A stretch of 64,000 nucleotides of DNA from Methylococcus geothermalis. GTDB taxonomy: Bacteria; Pseudomonadota; Gammaproteobacteria; Methylococcales; Methylococcaceae. Position numbers and translations under genes: made by a program. The notes below the pieces were generated by a model. It ran no database searches and had not been told where the DNA came from. It worked only from the letters and a program-made list of their open reading frames with translations. The stretch spans positions 2,680,501 to 2,744,500 of the forward strand of contig NZ_CP046565.1 of NCBI RefSeq assembly GCF_012769535.1, written 5' to 3'. Position 1 is the first letter of the stretch; each line of letters starts with the position of its first letter. Positions 1-8,306 of the stretch are shown here, piece by piece.

Positions 1-214
1 CAGCCGCACCACCCGGCCGCAAGCCCAACTGTCGGCCAAAGAACGGGCGAAGAACATCCGCGGCGCTTTCCGGCTGGAACGGGAAATCGAGGCGCGCCAC
101 ATCGCCATCCTCGACGACGTGGTCACCACGGGGGCGACTGTCAGCGAGCTGGCGCGAACCTTGCGGAAGACGGGCATCGCACGGATCGACGTCTGGGCCG
201 TGGCGCGGGCGTGA
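1..214 (+). CDS. comF: ComF-family phosphoribosyltransferase-like protein, 3' part only
   Basis: The first 214 bases hold the last 70 codons of a gene whose start lies outside the window, ending in TGA. The peptide carries the phosphoribosyltransferase PRPP-binding motif ILDDVVTTGAT, preceded by an ER-x-KN-x-x-GAF stretch and followed by VWAVARA at the C-terminus. This is the pattern of the C-terminal half of ComF/GntX proteins, linked to DNA uptake in competent bacteria and of unknown biochemical activity elsewhere. It converges on gspD with only 21 bases between the two stops. Family assignment is firm from the motif; a competence role is not shown by the sequence. Confidence 0.85.
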   Translation, partial: SRTTRPQAQLSAKERAKNIRGAFRLEREIEARHIAILDDVVTTGATVSELARTLRKTGIARIDVWAVARA

Positions 215-235
215 GCCGCGCCACGGCTGTCCCCT

Positions 236-2674
236 TTACGGCGTTGAAGGCACCACCGCCGCCGGCTGGGCATCCGGCTCGCCTTGATAAAGATTGGTCA
301 GCTTGCGGCGGAACTCGTTGCTGATCGAGGTAATGTCGCCCTTCTTCTCGACTACCCTGGGTGTAATCAACACGACTAATTCGGTACGCTCTGGCTTGAT
401 CGTCGTAGACCCGAACATCCAGCCGATCATCGGAATTTGGTTCAGGTACGGCAGACCTACCTGACTCTCCGTGCGTTTATCCGAAATCAGGCCTCCCAAA
501 GCCAGCGTCTCGCCGTTAGGCACAGCCACCATGCTCTGTATCTCCCGGTTGGCAAACTGGTAGGTAATTTGATCGCTGCCGACCTTGACTTGAGAGGGCG
601 TAGAAATTGCCTGGAATATTTCCAGAGAAACCAAACCGCCGGCATTGACGCGGGGGCGTATTTGGAGAGTAACGCCAGACTGTTGCTGCTGGAATTGATT
701 GAACTGGGTAGTGCCGATAGTCGCGCTTGCAGTCGTGCCCGTTAGAACGGGCACCTGATCACCCACATTGATCTTGGCCTGTTGATTATTCAATACCATC
801 AACGAAGGCGAGGAAATCACGTTGATCAGATTTTCTTTTGCCAACATATTGAGCAACACCTTGACGTTGCCACCATTGGCAATTAGCGCATAGCTAAATC
901 CCCCCGCTGCCGCGCCCCCGGTGGTGGTGAGAAAATCCTTGATCGGGTTTGCGTTTATCAGTGGACTGCCAAGCGCCTCTGTACTGGTACCACTACTGAT
1001 CAACCATTTCAACCCGTATTGAAGTTCGTTCGAGAGGGTAATTTCGACTATGGTTGCATCGATAAGCACCTGTAAAGGTAATACATCAAGCTCCCTGATT
1101 ACCGCCTCTATTTCCTTCCAATCCTGATTCTTAGCGATAACGATCAACGCATTATTCGAAGGATCGGCGACGACTCGCGCGTTGTTGCCCAGTTGCGTCA
1201 TGGTCGTCCCCTGACCACCCGCACCCGATCGGCTCCCGCCAAAACTGCCACCGCTGGTACCCAGTCCACCGCCTGATCCCCCCAGACCGCCGCCGGACCG
1301 GCCGAGCCCACCGCCGCTGCCGGTTGATCCCATGCTGCCGCTCGTGGTCCCTCCCAGCCCACCGGAACTACCTGAGCCGCTACCGCCGAACGAACTCCCC
1401 GCTCCGCCGTAGGAACTGCTTGAACTACCGAAACCGGAGGAACCCGTGCTTCCAAAGCCGCCGGAACTGGCGGAAGCAGCCCCAAATCCGCTCGAACCTC
1501 CGCTGCCCACATCCATTCCGGTCAAGCCCGGCGCCAGCGACGGTCCCTGCCTTCCGGCCCCGCCGCCAAAAATCCCGCCCAGCGTACGGGCGAGTTCCGT
1601 CGCATCGACATGCTGGCAACGGTAGACGTGGACATTGCCGGTGCGCGTGGTGTTATAGCGGTCGAGCCGCTCGACCCAGTCCTGCACCTCCTGCAGAAGA
1701 TGCATCTCCGGCGCGACCGCGAGGATGGCGTTGAGGCGTTCGATCGGCAGGATGCGCAACACGTTGCCCATGGCGCCCTTGCCGCCGAGCCCGAGAACTT
1801 TCGTCAGTTCATCGGCGATGGTCGGCACGTCGGCGTTCTTGACCGGATACAGCGCCACGGACATGCCGCGCATGTAGTCGACGTCGAAAATCTGCACCGC
1901 TTCCATGACGCCGCTCAGCTCCTCCGCCGTGCCGGCCACCATGACCAGGTTGCGGGTTTCGTCCATCCGCAGCACGGCCTTGGGCGGCATGATGGGTTCA
2001 AGGACCTTCTGCATTTCCTGTGCGCTGATGAAACGCAGAGGAATGACCCGCAACTGGTAGCCCGGCTCCATCATCCCCCGGCCGACACCGGGGCCGGAGG
2101 CGCTGATCGCGGCCTGGGCGTCGGGCTCGATCTTGTACATGCCGCCGTCCCGGATCAGCGCCGCCCCGTTCATGCGCAGCAAGGTCTCCAGCGTCGGGAT
2201 CATCTCGTCCTCGGTCAGCGGCCGGGTGGTCTGCAGGCTCACCTTGCCGGTGACCTTGGGACTCAGGACGTAATTCACCTTCAGCGTGTCCCCGAGGATG
2301 ACCTTGGTGACCTCGGACAGGTCGGCATCGTCGAAATTGAGGGTGTACTTGCCTTCCTTCCGGGGCGAGGTCCGGCCGCCCCCTTTTCCCTTCGTGCCGC
2401 CACCGGAGATGCCTGCGCTCGTATAGCCACCACCGCTCGACGAAGGTGGATTGACCACCGAGCCCTTCCGCGGGTAGTACTCCGGCTTCTTGAGCATGTC
2501 CGTCTGGGCCTCCGCCAGCGGCGCGGGCGGAGGCTCGGCCGAGACCTTCTCGATCTTCAGGCTGTCCGGCGAAACGGGCTTCTTGTAATAGTCGGGCAAG
2601 AGCGACTCGCAGCCGCTCAGGCCGAGGGCCGCCGATACCGAGACGGCGACGATTCTTTGAATGAACTTAGGCAT
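236..2674 (-). CDS. gspD: Type II secretion system secretin GspD, predicted lipoprotein
   Basis: This 812-residue protein is the outer-membrane secretin through which folded substrates leave the periplasm. The N-terminus is a signal peptide ending in a lipobox (LSGC, Cys22), so it is probably lipidated and may need no separate pilotin. Residues about 110-180 form the N0 domain, about 205-370 the repeated N domains, and from about 500 onward the secretin core with the VPVLTG and VPNGETLALGGLI signatures. Residues about 370-490 are almost entirely Gly and Ser, an unusually long flexible insert in the N3 region. It is the last gene of the gsp operon, 29 bases after the GspC/N-like gene, with no strong Shine-Dalgarno. 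Confidence 0.95.
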   Translation of the reverse strand: MPKFIQRIVAVSVSAALGLSGCESLLPDYYKKPVSPDSLKIEKVSAEPPPAPLAEAQTDMLKKPEYYPRKGSVVNPPSSSGGGYTSAGISGGGTKGKGGGRTSPRKEGKYTLNFDDADLSEVTKVILGDTLKVNYVLSPKVTGKVSLQTTRPLTEDEMIPTLETLLRMNGAALIRDGGMYKIEPDAQAAISASGPGVGRGMMEPGYQLRVIPLRFISAQEMQKVLEPIMPPKAVLRMDETRNLVMVAGTAEELSGVMEAVQIFDVDYMRGMSVALYPVKNADVPTIADELTKVLGLGGKGAMGNVLRILPIERLNAILAVAPEMHLLQEVQDWVERLDRYNTTRTGNVHVYRCQHVDATELARTLGGIFGGGAGRQGPSLAPGLTGMDVGSGGSSGFGAASASSGGFGSTGSSGFGSSSSSYGGAGSSFGGSGSGSSGGLGGTTSGSMGSTGSGGGLGRSGGGLGGSGGGLGTSGGSFGGSRSGAGGQGTTMTQLGNNARVVADPSNNALIVIAKNQDWKEIEAVIRELDVLPLQVLIDATIVEITLSNELQYGLKWLISSGTSTEALGSPLINANPIKDFLTTTGGAAAGGFSYALIANGGNVKVLLNMLAKENLINVISSPSLMVLNNQQAKINVGDQVPVLTGTTASATIGTTQFNQFQQQQSGVTLQIRPRVNAGGLVSLEIFQAISTPSQVKVGSDQITYQFANREIQSMVAVPNGETLALGGLISDKRTESQVGLPYLNQIPMIGWMFGSTTIKPERTELVVLITPRVVEKKGDITSISNEFRRKLTNLYQGEPDAQPAAVVPSTP

Positions 2675-2703
2675 GCACTGTCGATTGCAATTCGTTGAAC
2701 GGG

Positions 2704-3393
2704 TTACTCATCGCTTTGGTCCTCTGAATCCTCGGCGCTGTCGCTTTCGGTATCCTCATCGGGTTCGGCCAACTCACCCTCTTCTTCATCCAGCGTATCG
2801 GCATCCGGCGGCTGGAGGCCGGCGGGCGGCTTCTTTCCGGGCTTGGCTTCCGCGGCCGGCGGCGGCGATCCACCCGCCGCGACTTTCGGCTTGACCTTCA
2901 AGAGGGGGAGTTCCTTGGTCTCCCCGTCCTGCTGCATGACCACGCCATCCGTCTTCAGCTCCTTGAGGACCCAGCCGCCGACGACGCCACCCTGCTTGAC
3001 CCGCTTGTACTTGCCCTTCGGATCGACCAGCAAGGCGGTTTTTCCGGTCGGCGAAAAAATTATCCCCATCAGCTTGAGGTCCAGCGGAGTGCGGCTGACC
3101 GGCGGCGGCGGCTCCTCGACGATCTCCGGCGGCGGTCTGCGCCCTTCCACGAACAGGGGCCGTTCGACCATTTCTTCGAACTCGCCGAGATCGGGAAATT
3201 CGAAAAGGCCGATTTCCGGCTTCTCGGCATTGTCTTTATCCACCGTCTTCGACACCTGTGGAATGTGGTGCAGCCGGTCCACGCTGAACCACTCAGCCAC
3301 GAGCAGCAGCGCCAGCGCTGCGCAGACTCCCGCGAGCAGCAGCGACAGCCTGAGATCGGGGCTCAGTTTCCCCATGTCCACTTTTATGTTCAT
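2704..3393 (-). CDS. Type II secretion inner-membrane protein, GspC/GspN-like (HR domain)
   Basis: A 229-residue bitopic protein. One membrane helix lies at about residues 15-34, then a proline-rich linker, then a compact domain at about 85-170 (EEMVERPLF, followed by LDLKLMGIIFSPTGKTALL) that resembles the homology region of GspC. GspC connects the inner-membrane platform to the secretin. The C-terminal 45 residues are very acidic and look disordered. It starts within an ATGA overlap with gspM and lies directly before gspD. Position and HR-like domain argue for the GspC role; there is no PDZ domain, and short forms in other bacteria are often annotated GspN, so I leave the symbol blank. Confidence 0.75.
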   Translation of the reverse strand: MNIKVDMGKLSPDLRLSLLLAGVCAALALLLVAEWFSVDRLHHIPQVSKTVDKDNAEKPEIGLFEFPDLGEFEEMVERPLFVEGRRPPPEIVEEPPPPVSRTPLDLKLMGIIFSPTGKTALLVDPKGKYKRVKQGGVVGGWVLKELKTDGVVMQQDGETKELPLLKVKPKVAAGGSPPPAAEAKPGKKPPAGLQPPDADTLDEEEGELAEPDEDTESDSAEDSEDQSDE

Positions 3394-4001
3394 GGCGCCT
3401 TCTGCGACATATAGCCGACCACATCGAAGTCGATGCTCAGCTTGTCCGGCGCCACCGCCTGTTTCTGGCCGGGCCGGGGGGGAACGCGGATCGGGCGGAG
3501 ATTGAGGTTTTCCACGAACAGCACCGGCTGCTCCGATTCGATGTCGTACAGCACTTGGCGCAGCACTTCGGTGCTGCCGTTCAAACGCACCTTCACCGCG
3601 ATGCGGGTGAACTGGTCCTCCTTGCGCTCGGGGATCACCTGGGTGCTGATCAGCTCGCCTCCCGCGGATGTCACGGTATCCTTGATGCGCGACTGCAGGT
3701 CCGCCGCAGCCAGAGCAGCCGTGGCCTGGGAAAACAGGTTCTTCGCCTGTTCGCCTTCATTGCGGATTTCTTCCAGGCGGCTCTCCCAATACGCTCTTTC
3801 GGCCGCCACCGTCTGAAAGCGCTTCAGCCGGAACAGCAGGCTTTCGATCGATTCGTCATATCTGGAGGACAACGCCCACAGCGGCGCCATGATCAAGCCG
3901 TACAAGGCCAGGACAGTCAGCGCCAGCAAACCCAGGGCCGCAGCCCTGGATTTACTGACCTGGATTTTCAGGTTGAGCAGGCGCTTCAGAAAACCTCCCA
4001 T
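3390..4001 (-). CDS. gspM: Type II secretion system protein GspM
   Basis: About 203 residues: a basic N-terminus, one membrane helix (ALGLLALTVLALYGLIMAPL), a coiled-coil segment rich in Glu/Arg, and a periplasmic ferredoxin-like domain. This is the arrangement of GspM/PilO-type proteins, which pair with GspL in the inner-membrane assembly platform. The start is uncertain: the reading frame is open further upstream (to 4049), but the ATG at 4001 gives a normal short cytoplasmic tail. It overlaps the end of gspL by about 50 bases, implying coupled translation. Sequence similarity in this family is weak, so the call leans on topology and position. Confidence 0.85.
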   Translation of the reverse strand: MGGFLKRLLNLKIQVSKSRAAALGLLALTVLALYGLIMAPLWALSSRYDESIESLLFRLKRFQTVAAERAYWESRLEEIRNEGEQAKNLFSQATAALAAADLQSRIKDTVTSAGGELISTQVIPERKEDQFTRIAVKVRLNGSTEVLRQVLYDIESEQPVLFVENLNLRPIRVPPRPGQKQAVAPDKLSIDFDVVGYMSQKAP

Positions 4002-5070
4002 TGACCGCATCCGACGCAATCTGGAACCGCTCCAGGCCATTCGATACATCCTTGGTGACGGGCGACACGAAACTGGTGTTCTTGAACTCCTCGGACGTCT
4101 CCATGCGGGCGATCAGGCTGGATGCCGACGGCGACTGCCCCTGGACCACGAGATGGCCGTCCTTGTACTGGAGGCCGTTCAGCCAAGTGTCGTCCGGCAT
4201 CACCTTGCTCAGCTCGTTGAGGACGTCCAGCACGATCGGGTCCTTGCGTTTTTTCTGCGCCAGATACCCCATCTCGTGCGCCATCTGCTCGGCCTCCTGC
4301 CGCAGAGCCTCCACTTCCTTGGCGGCCTTCCCCGCCTTTCGCACCTCGGCCTCGAGCTGCTCGACCCACTGGCTCTTTTTCCAGACCGGTACGATCAGGA
4401 GTGCCAGCAGCAACCCCACGGCCAAACCGGCGAGACCGAAATTGAGCCAACGGTTCCAGCGGCTTTTTTTCATGAGGAACCGTTCGGGCAACAACTGGTG
4501 CGACCGCTTGTAGGGATCCTCGCTCACGTCCACGTAGTCCGGCTGCCAGCCGGATGCGATCATCGACTCCAGCATCAAATCCAGCCGGTCTTTCGGCACC
4601 ACGGCGAGATCGACCCGGATCTGCCCCGCCGCCTTGAGCCGTTCGATCACTCGTGCGCCGAAATACACCTGGTCGGGTTTGAACGGCGTGAGGCGGTCGA
4701 GTTCGAATGCGATGACCTGCTGCAGGTTCTCTTCCGTTGCCAGCGGCAGCTTGACCACCCGCGTCATGCACTGATCGGGCAGAAGCCGGAAAACCATCCG
4801 GACTTCGGCCAACTCGGGCTCGGCCTCCAGCAGCCGGCGCCAGGCTTCGCGGCCCGCCTCGTCCAGCGTGAACGAGCCGAGCCGGCGCTCGCTGCCCGCG
4901 GTCCGGTGAACCGCCTCCAGCATGTCCGCCCGCCAGGTCAGGAATATCCAGGAGGTCCGCCCTCCCAAGAGGCGCCGGAGACGCTCCGGAACCAGGAAGG
5001 CCAGTTCGCTCCCCCACCATCGCAGGAAAGCCTGGACATCCAGGTCTATCGGTTTGCTGAAATCCACCAT
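3952..5070 (-). CDS. gspL: Type II secretion system protein GspL (PilM/PilN-like)
   Basis: A 372-residue inner-membrane protein. The cytoplasmic half (residues 1-205) contains a PilM/actin-like fold segment with the typical AFELDRLTPF stretch, through which GspL recruits the ATPase GspE. A single membrane helix follows (about 215-235), then a coiled coil and a periplasmic PilN-like domain (KVMPDDTWLNGL). It sits between gspK and gspM, 44 bases after the gspK stop. GspL-GspM heterodimers link ATP hydrolysis by GspE to pseudopilus growth. The domain order matches the family. Confidence 0.9.
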   Translation of the reverse strand: MVDFSKPIDLDVQAFLRWWGSELAFLVPERLRRLLGGRTSWIFLTWRADMLEAVHRTAGSERRLGSFTLDEAGREAWRRLLEAEPELAEVRMVFRLLPDQCMTRVVKLPLATEENLQQVIAFELDRLTPFKPDQVYFGARVIERLKAAGQIRVDLAVVPKDRLDLMLESMIASGWQPDYVDVSEDPYKRSHQLLPERFLMKKSRWNRWLNFGLAGLAVGLLLALLIVPVWKKSQWVEQLEAEVRKAGKAAKEVEALRQEAEQMAHEMGYLAQKKRKDPIVLDVLNELSKVMPDDTWLNGLQYKDGHLVVQGQSPSASSLIARMETSEEFKNTSFVSPVTKDVSNGLERFQIASDAVNGRFSEAPAQPENPGQ

Positions 5071-5114
5071 GGGTTGAAAATGTCAGTTTCCGTGGCCGCT
5101 GGAACGGTTCCGCA

Positions 5115-6047
5115 TCAAGACCCGGCGATGGCGGAAAAGCCGCCGGAAAGTTCATGTAAACGCGGGATTTTCCAATTTAATACGGAAAACGGCAAATCCC
5201 GCGCATTCTGCTGGCGCATCAGCACAGCCTCCACGGCCGCTTTGTCGCCGTCGGGAAGCACCGCTTCGACCCATACGCTGTAGGCGGTATCGCCGCCGGT
5301 CGTCAGTTTGATCGGACTGTTGGCGCGATTGGCCGGAATCGGCGGCTGAGCGTTTCCGATGGCGGCGCCGCGCTGGGCGATATAGTCGGCAACCGCGGCT
5401 TCGTCGCCCTTGAACACGATCCGCAGCATCTCCGGACCGGCCTTGGCTGGATTGATGCCGTCGCGCCCGGTGTACACCGTGATCAGCGGCTCGATGCGCT
5501 GATAAACTGCCGGGGCCAATCCCAGCACTTCCATCAGTTCGTCGGCAACCTGGAACGGCCGGTTGCGTGGCCCTGTTTTCCCCATGGCCTGATACTCGTT
5601 GCGCTCGGCGCCGCTGGGCCGTTTGAGGTCATCGGGATCGCGCCAGTCCACGATGGCATCCGACAGGCGCTGAGCCAAATCCTCGTCACCCGTGACCTGC
5701 AGGAACAGTTCCCTAAGCGCGGCATCCGACGCCATATTCATGTCCAGCTTGCCCGCCTCATCCAGGACGCGGATCATCAGGCGGCCTGTGCCCAGCGTTA
5801 GGGGATAAGGCGTGCCATCGGTCTTCCAGCGCTTGGCCGGGTCTCTTTCGACCAGCATGGGCATGGCGTAGTAGATCCCGCCTTCGGCCAGCGCACGCGC
5901 CTGGGCCGTGCCGCGGACGCTGCTGACCAGTTCCGATTCGCGGCGCAAGGTGAGGGAAAAGCTTCCGGCCATGATCGTCATGAGCGCCAGCATCCACAGG
6001 ACCAGGACGAGCGCCATGCCTTTCTGGCTAGGGGCCCGCGCCGTCAC
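5115..6047 (-). CDS. gspK: Minor pseudopilin GspK
   Basis: GspK caps the pseudopilus tip with GspI and GspJ. The hydrophobic segment MALVLVLWMLALMTIMAG is the prepilin helix. The residue at mature position 5 is not the Glu of other pseudopilins, which is normal for GspK. I place the start at the GTG at 6047 because it yields a 10-residue leader ending in Gly, ideal for prepilin peptidase, and a 310-residue protein close to the usual length. An in-frame ATG at 6173 would add 42 residues and would translate straight through a perfect terminator-like hairpin (6099-6148), which is unlikely. Neither start has a good Shine-Dalgarno. The KLDMNMA motif and the WRDPDD region are conserved family features. 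Confidence 0.88.
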   Translation of the reverse strand: MTARAPSQKGMALVLVLWMLALMTIMAGSFSLTLRRESELVSSVRGTAQARALAEGGIYYAMPMLVERDPAKRWKTDGTPYPLTLGTGRLMIRVLDEAGKLDMNMASDAALRELFLQVTGDEDLAQRLSDAIVDWRDPDDLKRPSGAERNEYQAMGKTGPRNRPFQVADELMEVLGLAPAVYQRIEPLITVYTGRDGINPAKAGPEMLRIVFKGDEAAVADYIAQRGAAIGNAQPPIPANRANSPIKLTTGGDTAYSVWVEAVLPDGDKAAVEAVLMRQQNARDLPFSVLNWKIPRLHELSGGFSAIAGS

Positions 6048-6090
6048 CGTCCACGCCGGGGAGAATCCGGTCCCTTTCCGGGAACGAGCG

Positions 6091-6148
6091 AAAAAAAGCG
6101 GAGTGGCCGGCAGCAAGGGGGTGCATGAGGGGGAAACCGGCCACTCCG
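6091..6148 (-). terminator. Intrinsic terminator-like hairpin between gspJ and gspK
   Basis: Positions 6099-6110 and 6137-6148 are perfect 12-base inverted repeats (CGGAGTGGCCGG on plus). On the minus strand the stem is followed by C and seven T residues (6091-6097). This is a strong Rho-independent terminator shape with a rather long 26-base loop. It stands inside the gsp operon, in the 236-base gap between the gspJ stop and the gspK start, so it would reduce expression of gspK, L, M, C/N and D relative to gspE-J. Confidence 0.75.
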
Positions 6149-6283
6149 TCAAGGGAGAGAGATGAAGACGCATGAACAAGCTACCTTCATATGGCTGGGA
6201 ACCTTCAGCCACGGACAAGAGTAAACCATGGTTTTGTATCAGGAGTGTGTTCGCGTGGTAGCGGATTGGTATCCCAGCCGCGT

Positions 6284-6886
6284 TCACCGCGCCATGTCGA
6301 GACGGGGCGCTACCATCAGCGGCGGCCAAGGATCCTCGCCTTCCGGCTTGATCGCGAGGCGGACCATCCGCGGCATGGCCAGTTCGTTCCATTCCTCAAC
6401 CCAGGCCAGGTCGCCGGTACGTTCATTCTGTCCCAGATAGGACAGGCGGAACTGCTCCACCCCCTCCAGGACGAGAACGTCGTCAATGGGCGTGACCGGG
6501 TCCTGGGGACTGTTGGTCAATGGCAGGACGGCGACCCGCAGGTCCATGCCTTCCTCCCGCTGCGCCAGATACAGCCGGAACCGATGGAGACCGCCCCGCA
6601 CGTAAGCCGGCAAGGTGGACACGAAACTCAGGGTCTGCGGACCGCCGCGAAACGCCAGGACCATCCGGTTCATTTCGCCGGGTTCGCGGATCGGAAACGC
6701 CGATGTCAGACGGGCGCGAAGAAACTCCTGCACCACCAGGGCGCGGCTGGCCCGCTCTACCGAAACCTCCCCCTTTTCCCAGGAAGCGGCCGCCATCCGC
6801 AGGCTCGCCGTCAGAATCAGCGACATCACCGCCAGCAGGCTGGTGGCGATCAGCACCTCGATCAAGGTAAAACCGCGGGGCGCCAT
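6284..6886 (-). CDS. gspJ: Minor pseudopilin GspJ
   Basis: A 200-residue prepilin with the very short leader MAPRG followed by FTLIEVLIATSLLAVM, including Glu at mature position 5, which prepilin peptidase GspO would cleave and methylate. The remainder is the mixed alpha/beta GspJ domain (VVQEFLRARLTSAFP; LEGVEQFRLSYL). GspJ forms the tip complex with GspI and GspK. The ATG follows the gspI stop after two bases. No gspO gene lies in the window, so a shared prepilin peptidase elsewhere must process these proteins. Confidence 0.92.
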   Translation of the reverse strand: MAPRGFTLIEVLIATSLLAVMSLILTASLRMAAASWEKGEVSVERASRALVVQEFLRARLTSAFPIREPGEMNRMVLAFRGGPQTLSFVSTLPAYVRGGLHRFRLYLAQREEGMDLRVAVLPLTNSPQDPVTPIDDVLVLEGVEQFRLSYLGQNERTGDLAWVEEWNELAMPRMVRLAIKPEGEDPWPPLMVAPRLDMAR

Positions 6887-6888
6887 GA

Positions 6889-7389
6889 TTACATGCGTTG
6901 CCCGAATGCGCCGACAGGGGGGCGACCGGGGCCGAGACCCGGATTCTCGTTGGACAACCGCAGGGTGCTCAAGGTGACTTCCCGCGGCTCCTCGCCCTCC
7001 CCCCAGACAACGCTGGCATCCACGGCGAACAGTTTGAGGCCGGCCAGCGGAGAGCCCGTGGGAGGCGCGTTATTGGGCCCCGTCGGCTGTTCGAAGACGG
7101 GGATGGGCAAGGGCGCGATCCGTAGAATCCAGCGGAACTCTTCGCCGAAACGGCCTTCGGTCACGCCGGGTGCCAGCGGCATTTCCACGCCGACGTCGTC
7201 GAGCACCGACTCCGCGGCGATCACGGCGCGGGAATATTCCTCGGCGATCCGGGCCGAACGGGTCGCACCGCCGAAAACCCGCATCAGCACGCCCAGCGCG
7301 ATGGCCATGATGGAAAAAGCCACCAGCATCTCGAGCAGCGAGAAGCCGGACTGGGACCGGAATTCAGGAATCGTCCGCTTCTTCCGCAC
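6889..7389 (-). CDS. gspI: Minor pseudopilin GspI
   Basis: A 166-residue prepilin. The leader is 15 residues (RKKRTIPEFRSQSG) before FSLLEMLVAFSIMAIALGVL, with the conserved Glu at mature position 5. The start at 7389 is GTG and lies within the end of gspH (26-base overlap), so translation is probably coupled. GspI nucleates the pseudopilus tip with GspJ and GspK. The C-terminal part contains a Pro-rich loop (about residues 100-112) that may be a local insertion. Confidence 0.9.
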   Translation of the reverse strand: MRKKRTIPEFRSQSGFSLLEMLVAFSIMAIALGVLMRVFGGATRSARIAEEYSRAVIAAESVLDDVGVEMPLAPGVTEGRFGEEFRWILRIAPLPIPVFEQPTGPNNAPPTGSPLAGLKLFAVDASVVWGEGEEPREVTLSTLRLSNENPGLGPGRPPVGAFGQRM

Positions 7390-7819
7390 TGGAGGATATC
7401 CTGCCCGTGAGCCAATTGACGTCGATCAGCCGTTTCCGGCCGGCGGCCTCCAGGGTCACCCGTCCCCCGGTCGAGGAACCGTCGGGGAAAAAGCGAATAC
7501 TGCCGACCCCTTCGCCCTCGACTTCGCCCGAGGCAGTAAAAAGCTTCAAAGCCACCGCTGACGGCAGGCCGAAAGCCTTGGGCCGGGTGCTCACCTGGTA
7601 ACGGTGTCCGGCCACGTCAAGGGTGAACCGCACCTCTTGGCGCCTGCTCAAGGCCTGGCCGCGGGCGAACCGGAGTCCAGAGGCCACGTCGCGGGCGGCG
7701 GAACTGAGCCGGGCGGCTTCGATAGCCGGCATCACGTTGGGGACGGCGACGGCCAGGAGGATGGTACCGATGCCGAGCACCAGCAGCATTTCCAACAAGG
7801 TGAAGCCATGGCCGCGCAT
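7364..7819 (-). CDS. gspH: Minor pseudopilin GspH
   Basis: A 151-residue prepilin that starts MRGHG and continues FTLLEMLLVLGIGTILLAVAVP, so the leader is only five residues. The globular part (ARDVASGLRFARGQALSRRQEV and IRFFPDGSSTGG) matches the GspH/FimT domain. The ATG at 7819 is 13 bases after the gspG stop. The frame is open upstream but that part reads through gspG in another frame and is not coding. Confidence 0.92.
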   Translation of the reverse strand: MRGHGFTLLEMLLVLGIGTILLAVAVPNVMPAIEAARLSSAARDVASGLRFARGQALSRRQEVRFTLDVAGHRYQVSTRPKAFGLPSAVALKLFTASGEVEGEGVGSIRFFPDGSSTGGRVTLEAAGRKRLIDVNWLTGRISSSAEEADDS

Positions 7820-7832
7820 CCCTTGGCGCACC

Positions 7833-8267
7833 TTACTCCCAGCCGAGAATATCGGCGTCTTCGCCTTCGCCGCCCTCGGCATTGTCCTGGCCGAGCGACC
7901 ACAGGTCGAACTTGCCATGCTGTCCCGGCGCGACGTAATGGAACGGGTTGTTCCACGGGTCCAGCGGAACCTTCTTCTTCCGCAGATACGGCCCATTCCA
8001 GACCCGCGCCGTGCTGGGCTGCTCGATGAGGGCGTTCAGCCCTTCCTCAGTAGTGGGATAACGGCCCACATCCAGTTTGTACATATCCAGCGACGATGCC
8101 AGCTCCTCGATCTGCAGGCGTGCGGTCTTGGACTTGGACTCGCCCAGGTGCTTCATGACCTGCGGACCGACCAGGCCGGCCAAAAGACCGATGATCGCCA
8201 ATACGACCAGCAGTTCGATCAGGGTAAAGCCGCTGCTGCCGCTGCGGAAAGAACGCATATGTTTCAT
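7833..8267 (-). CDS. gspG: Major pseudopilin GspG
   Basis: This 144-residue protein is the main subunit of the type II secretion pseudopilus. The leader MKHMRSFRSGSSG precedes FTLIELLVVLAIIGLLAGLVGP with the conserved Glu5. The body has the GspG hallmarks DMYKLDVGRYPTTEEGL, WNGPYL and DPWNNPF, plus the acidic C-terminal loop that binds calcium in homologues. It is the best-conserved gene in the operon and lies between gspF and gspH. Confidence 0.97.
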   Translation of the reverse strand: MKHMRSFRSGSSGFTLIELLVVLAIIGLLAGLVGPQVMKHLGESKSKTARLQIEELASSLDMYKLDVGRYPTTEEGLNALIEQPSTARVWNGPYLRKKKVPLDPWNNPFHYVAPGQHGKFDLWSLGQDNAEGGEGEDADILGWE

Positions 8268-8306
8268 AGGAAAACCTCAACCAAGGGAAAGGGAAGTGGT
8301 GGGAAA

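Noticed and set aside
214-228. Small inverted repeat after the comF stop as a terminator
   Set aside because: The stem is only five bases with no T run; too weak to call.
1205-1565. The Gly/Ser-coding tract of gspD as a possible tandem repeat or CRISPR-like array
   Set aside because: It is in frame within the secretin gene, has no regular spacer-repeat structure, and Gly/Ser loops are normal in secretin N3 domains, only shorter.
1610-2698. Long plus-strand frame (362 codons) antisense to gspD, and many similar long antisense frames (for example opposite rpoB and rpoC)
   Set aside because: High-GC genes produce long antisense frames; the peptides are Arg/His/Gly-rich and lack any domain, while the minus-strand products are clear.
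6162-6224. 20-codon plus-strand reading frame (starting ATGAAGACGCATG) with a fair ribosome site, in the gspJ-gspK gap
   Set aside because: It lies against the gsp operon, overlaps no known family and is more simply explained as chance beside the terminator hairpin.
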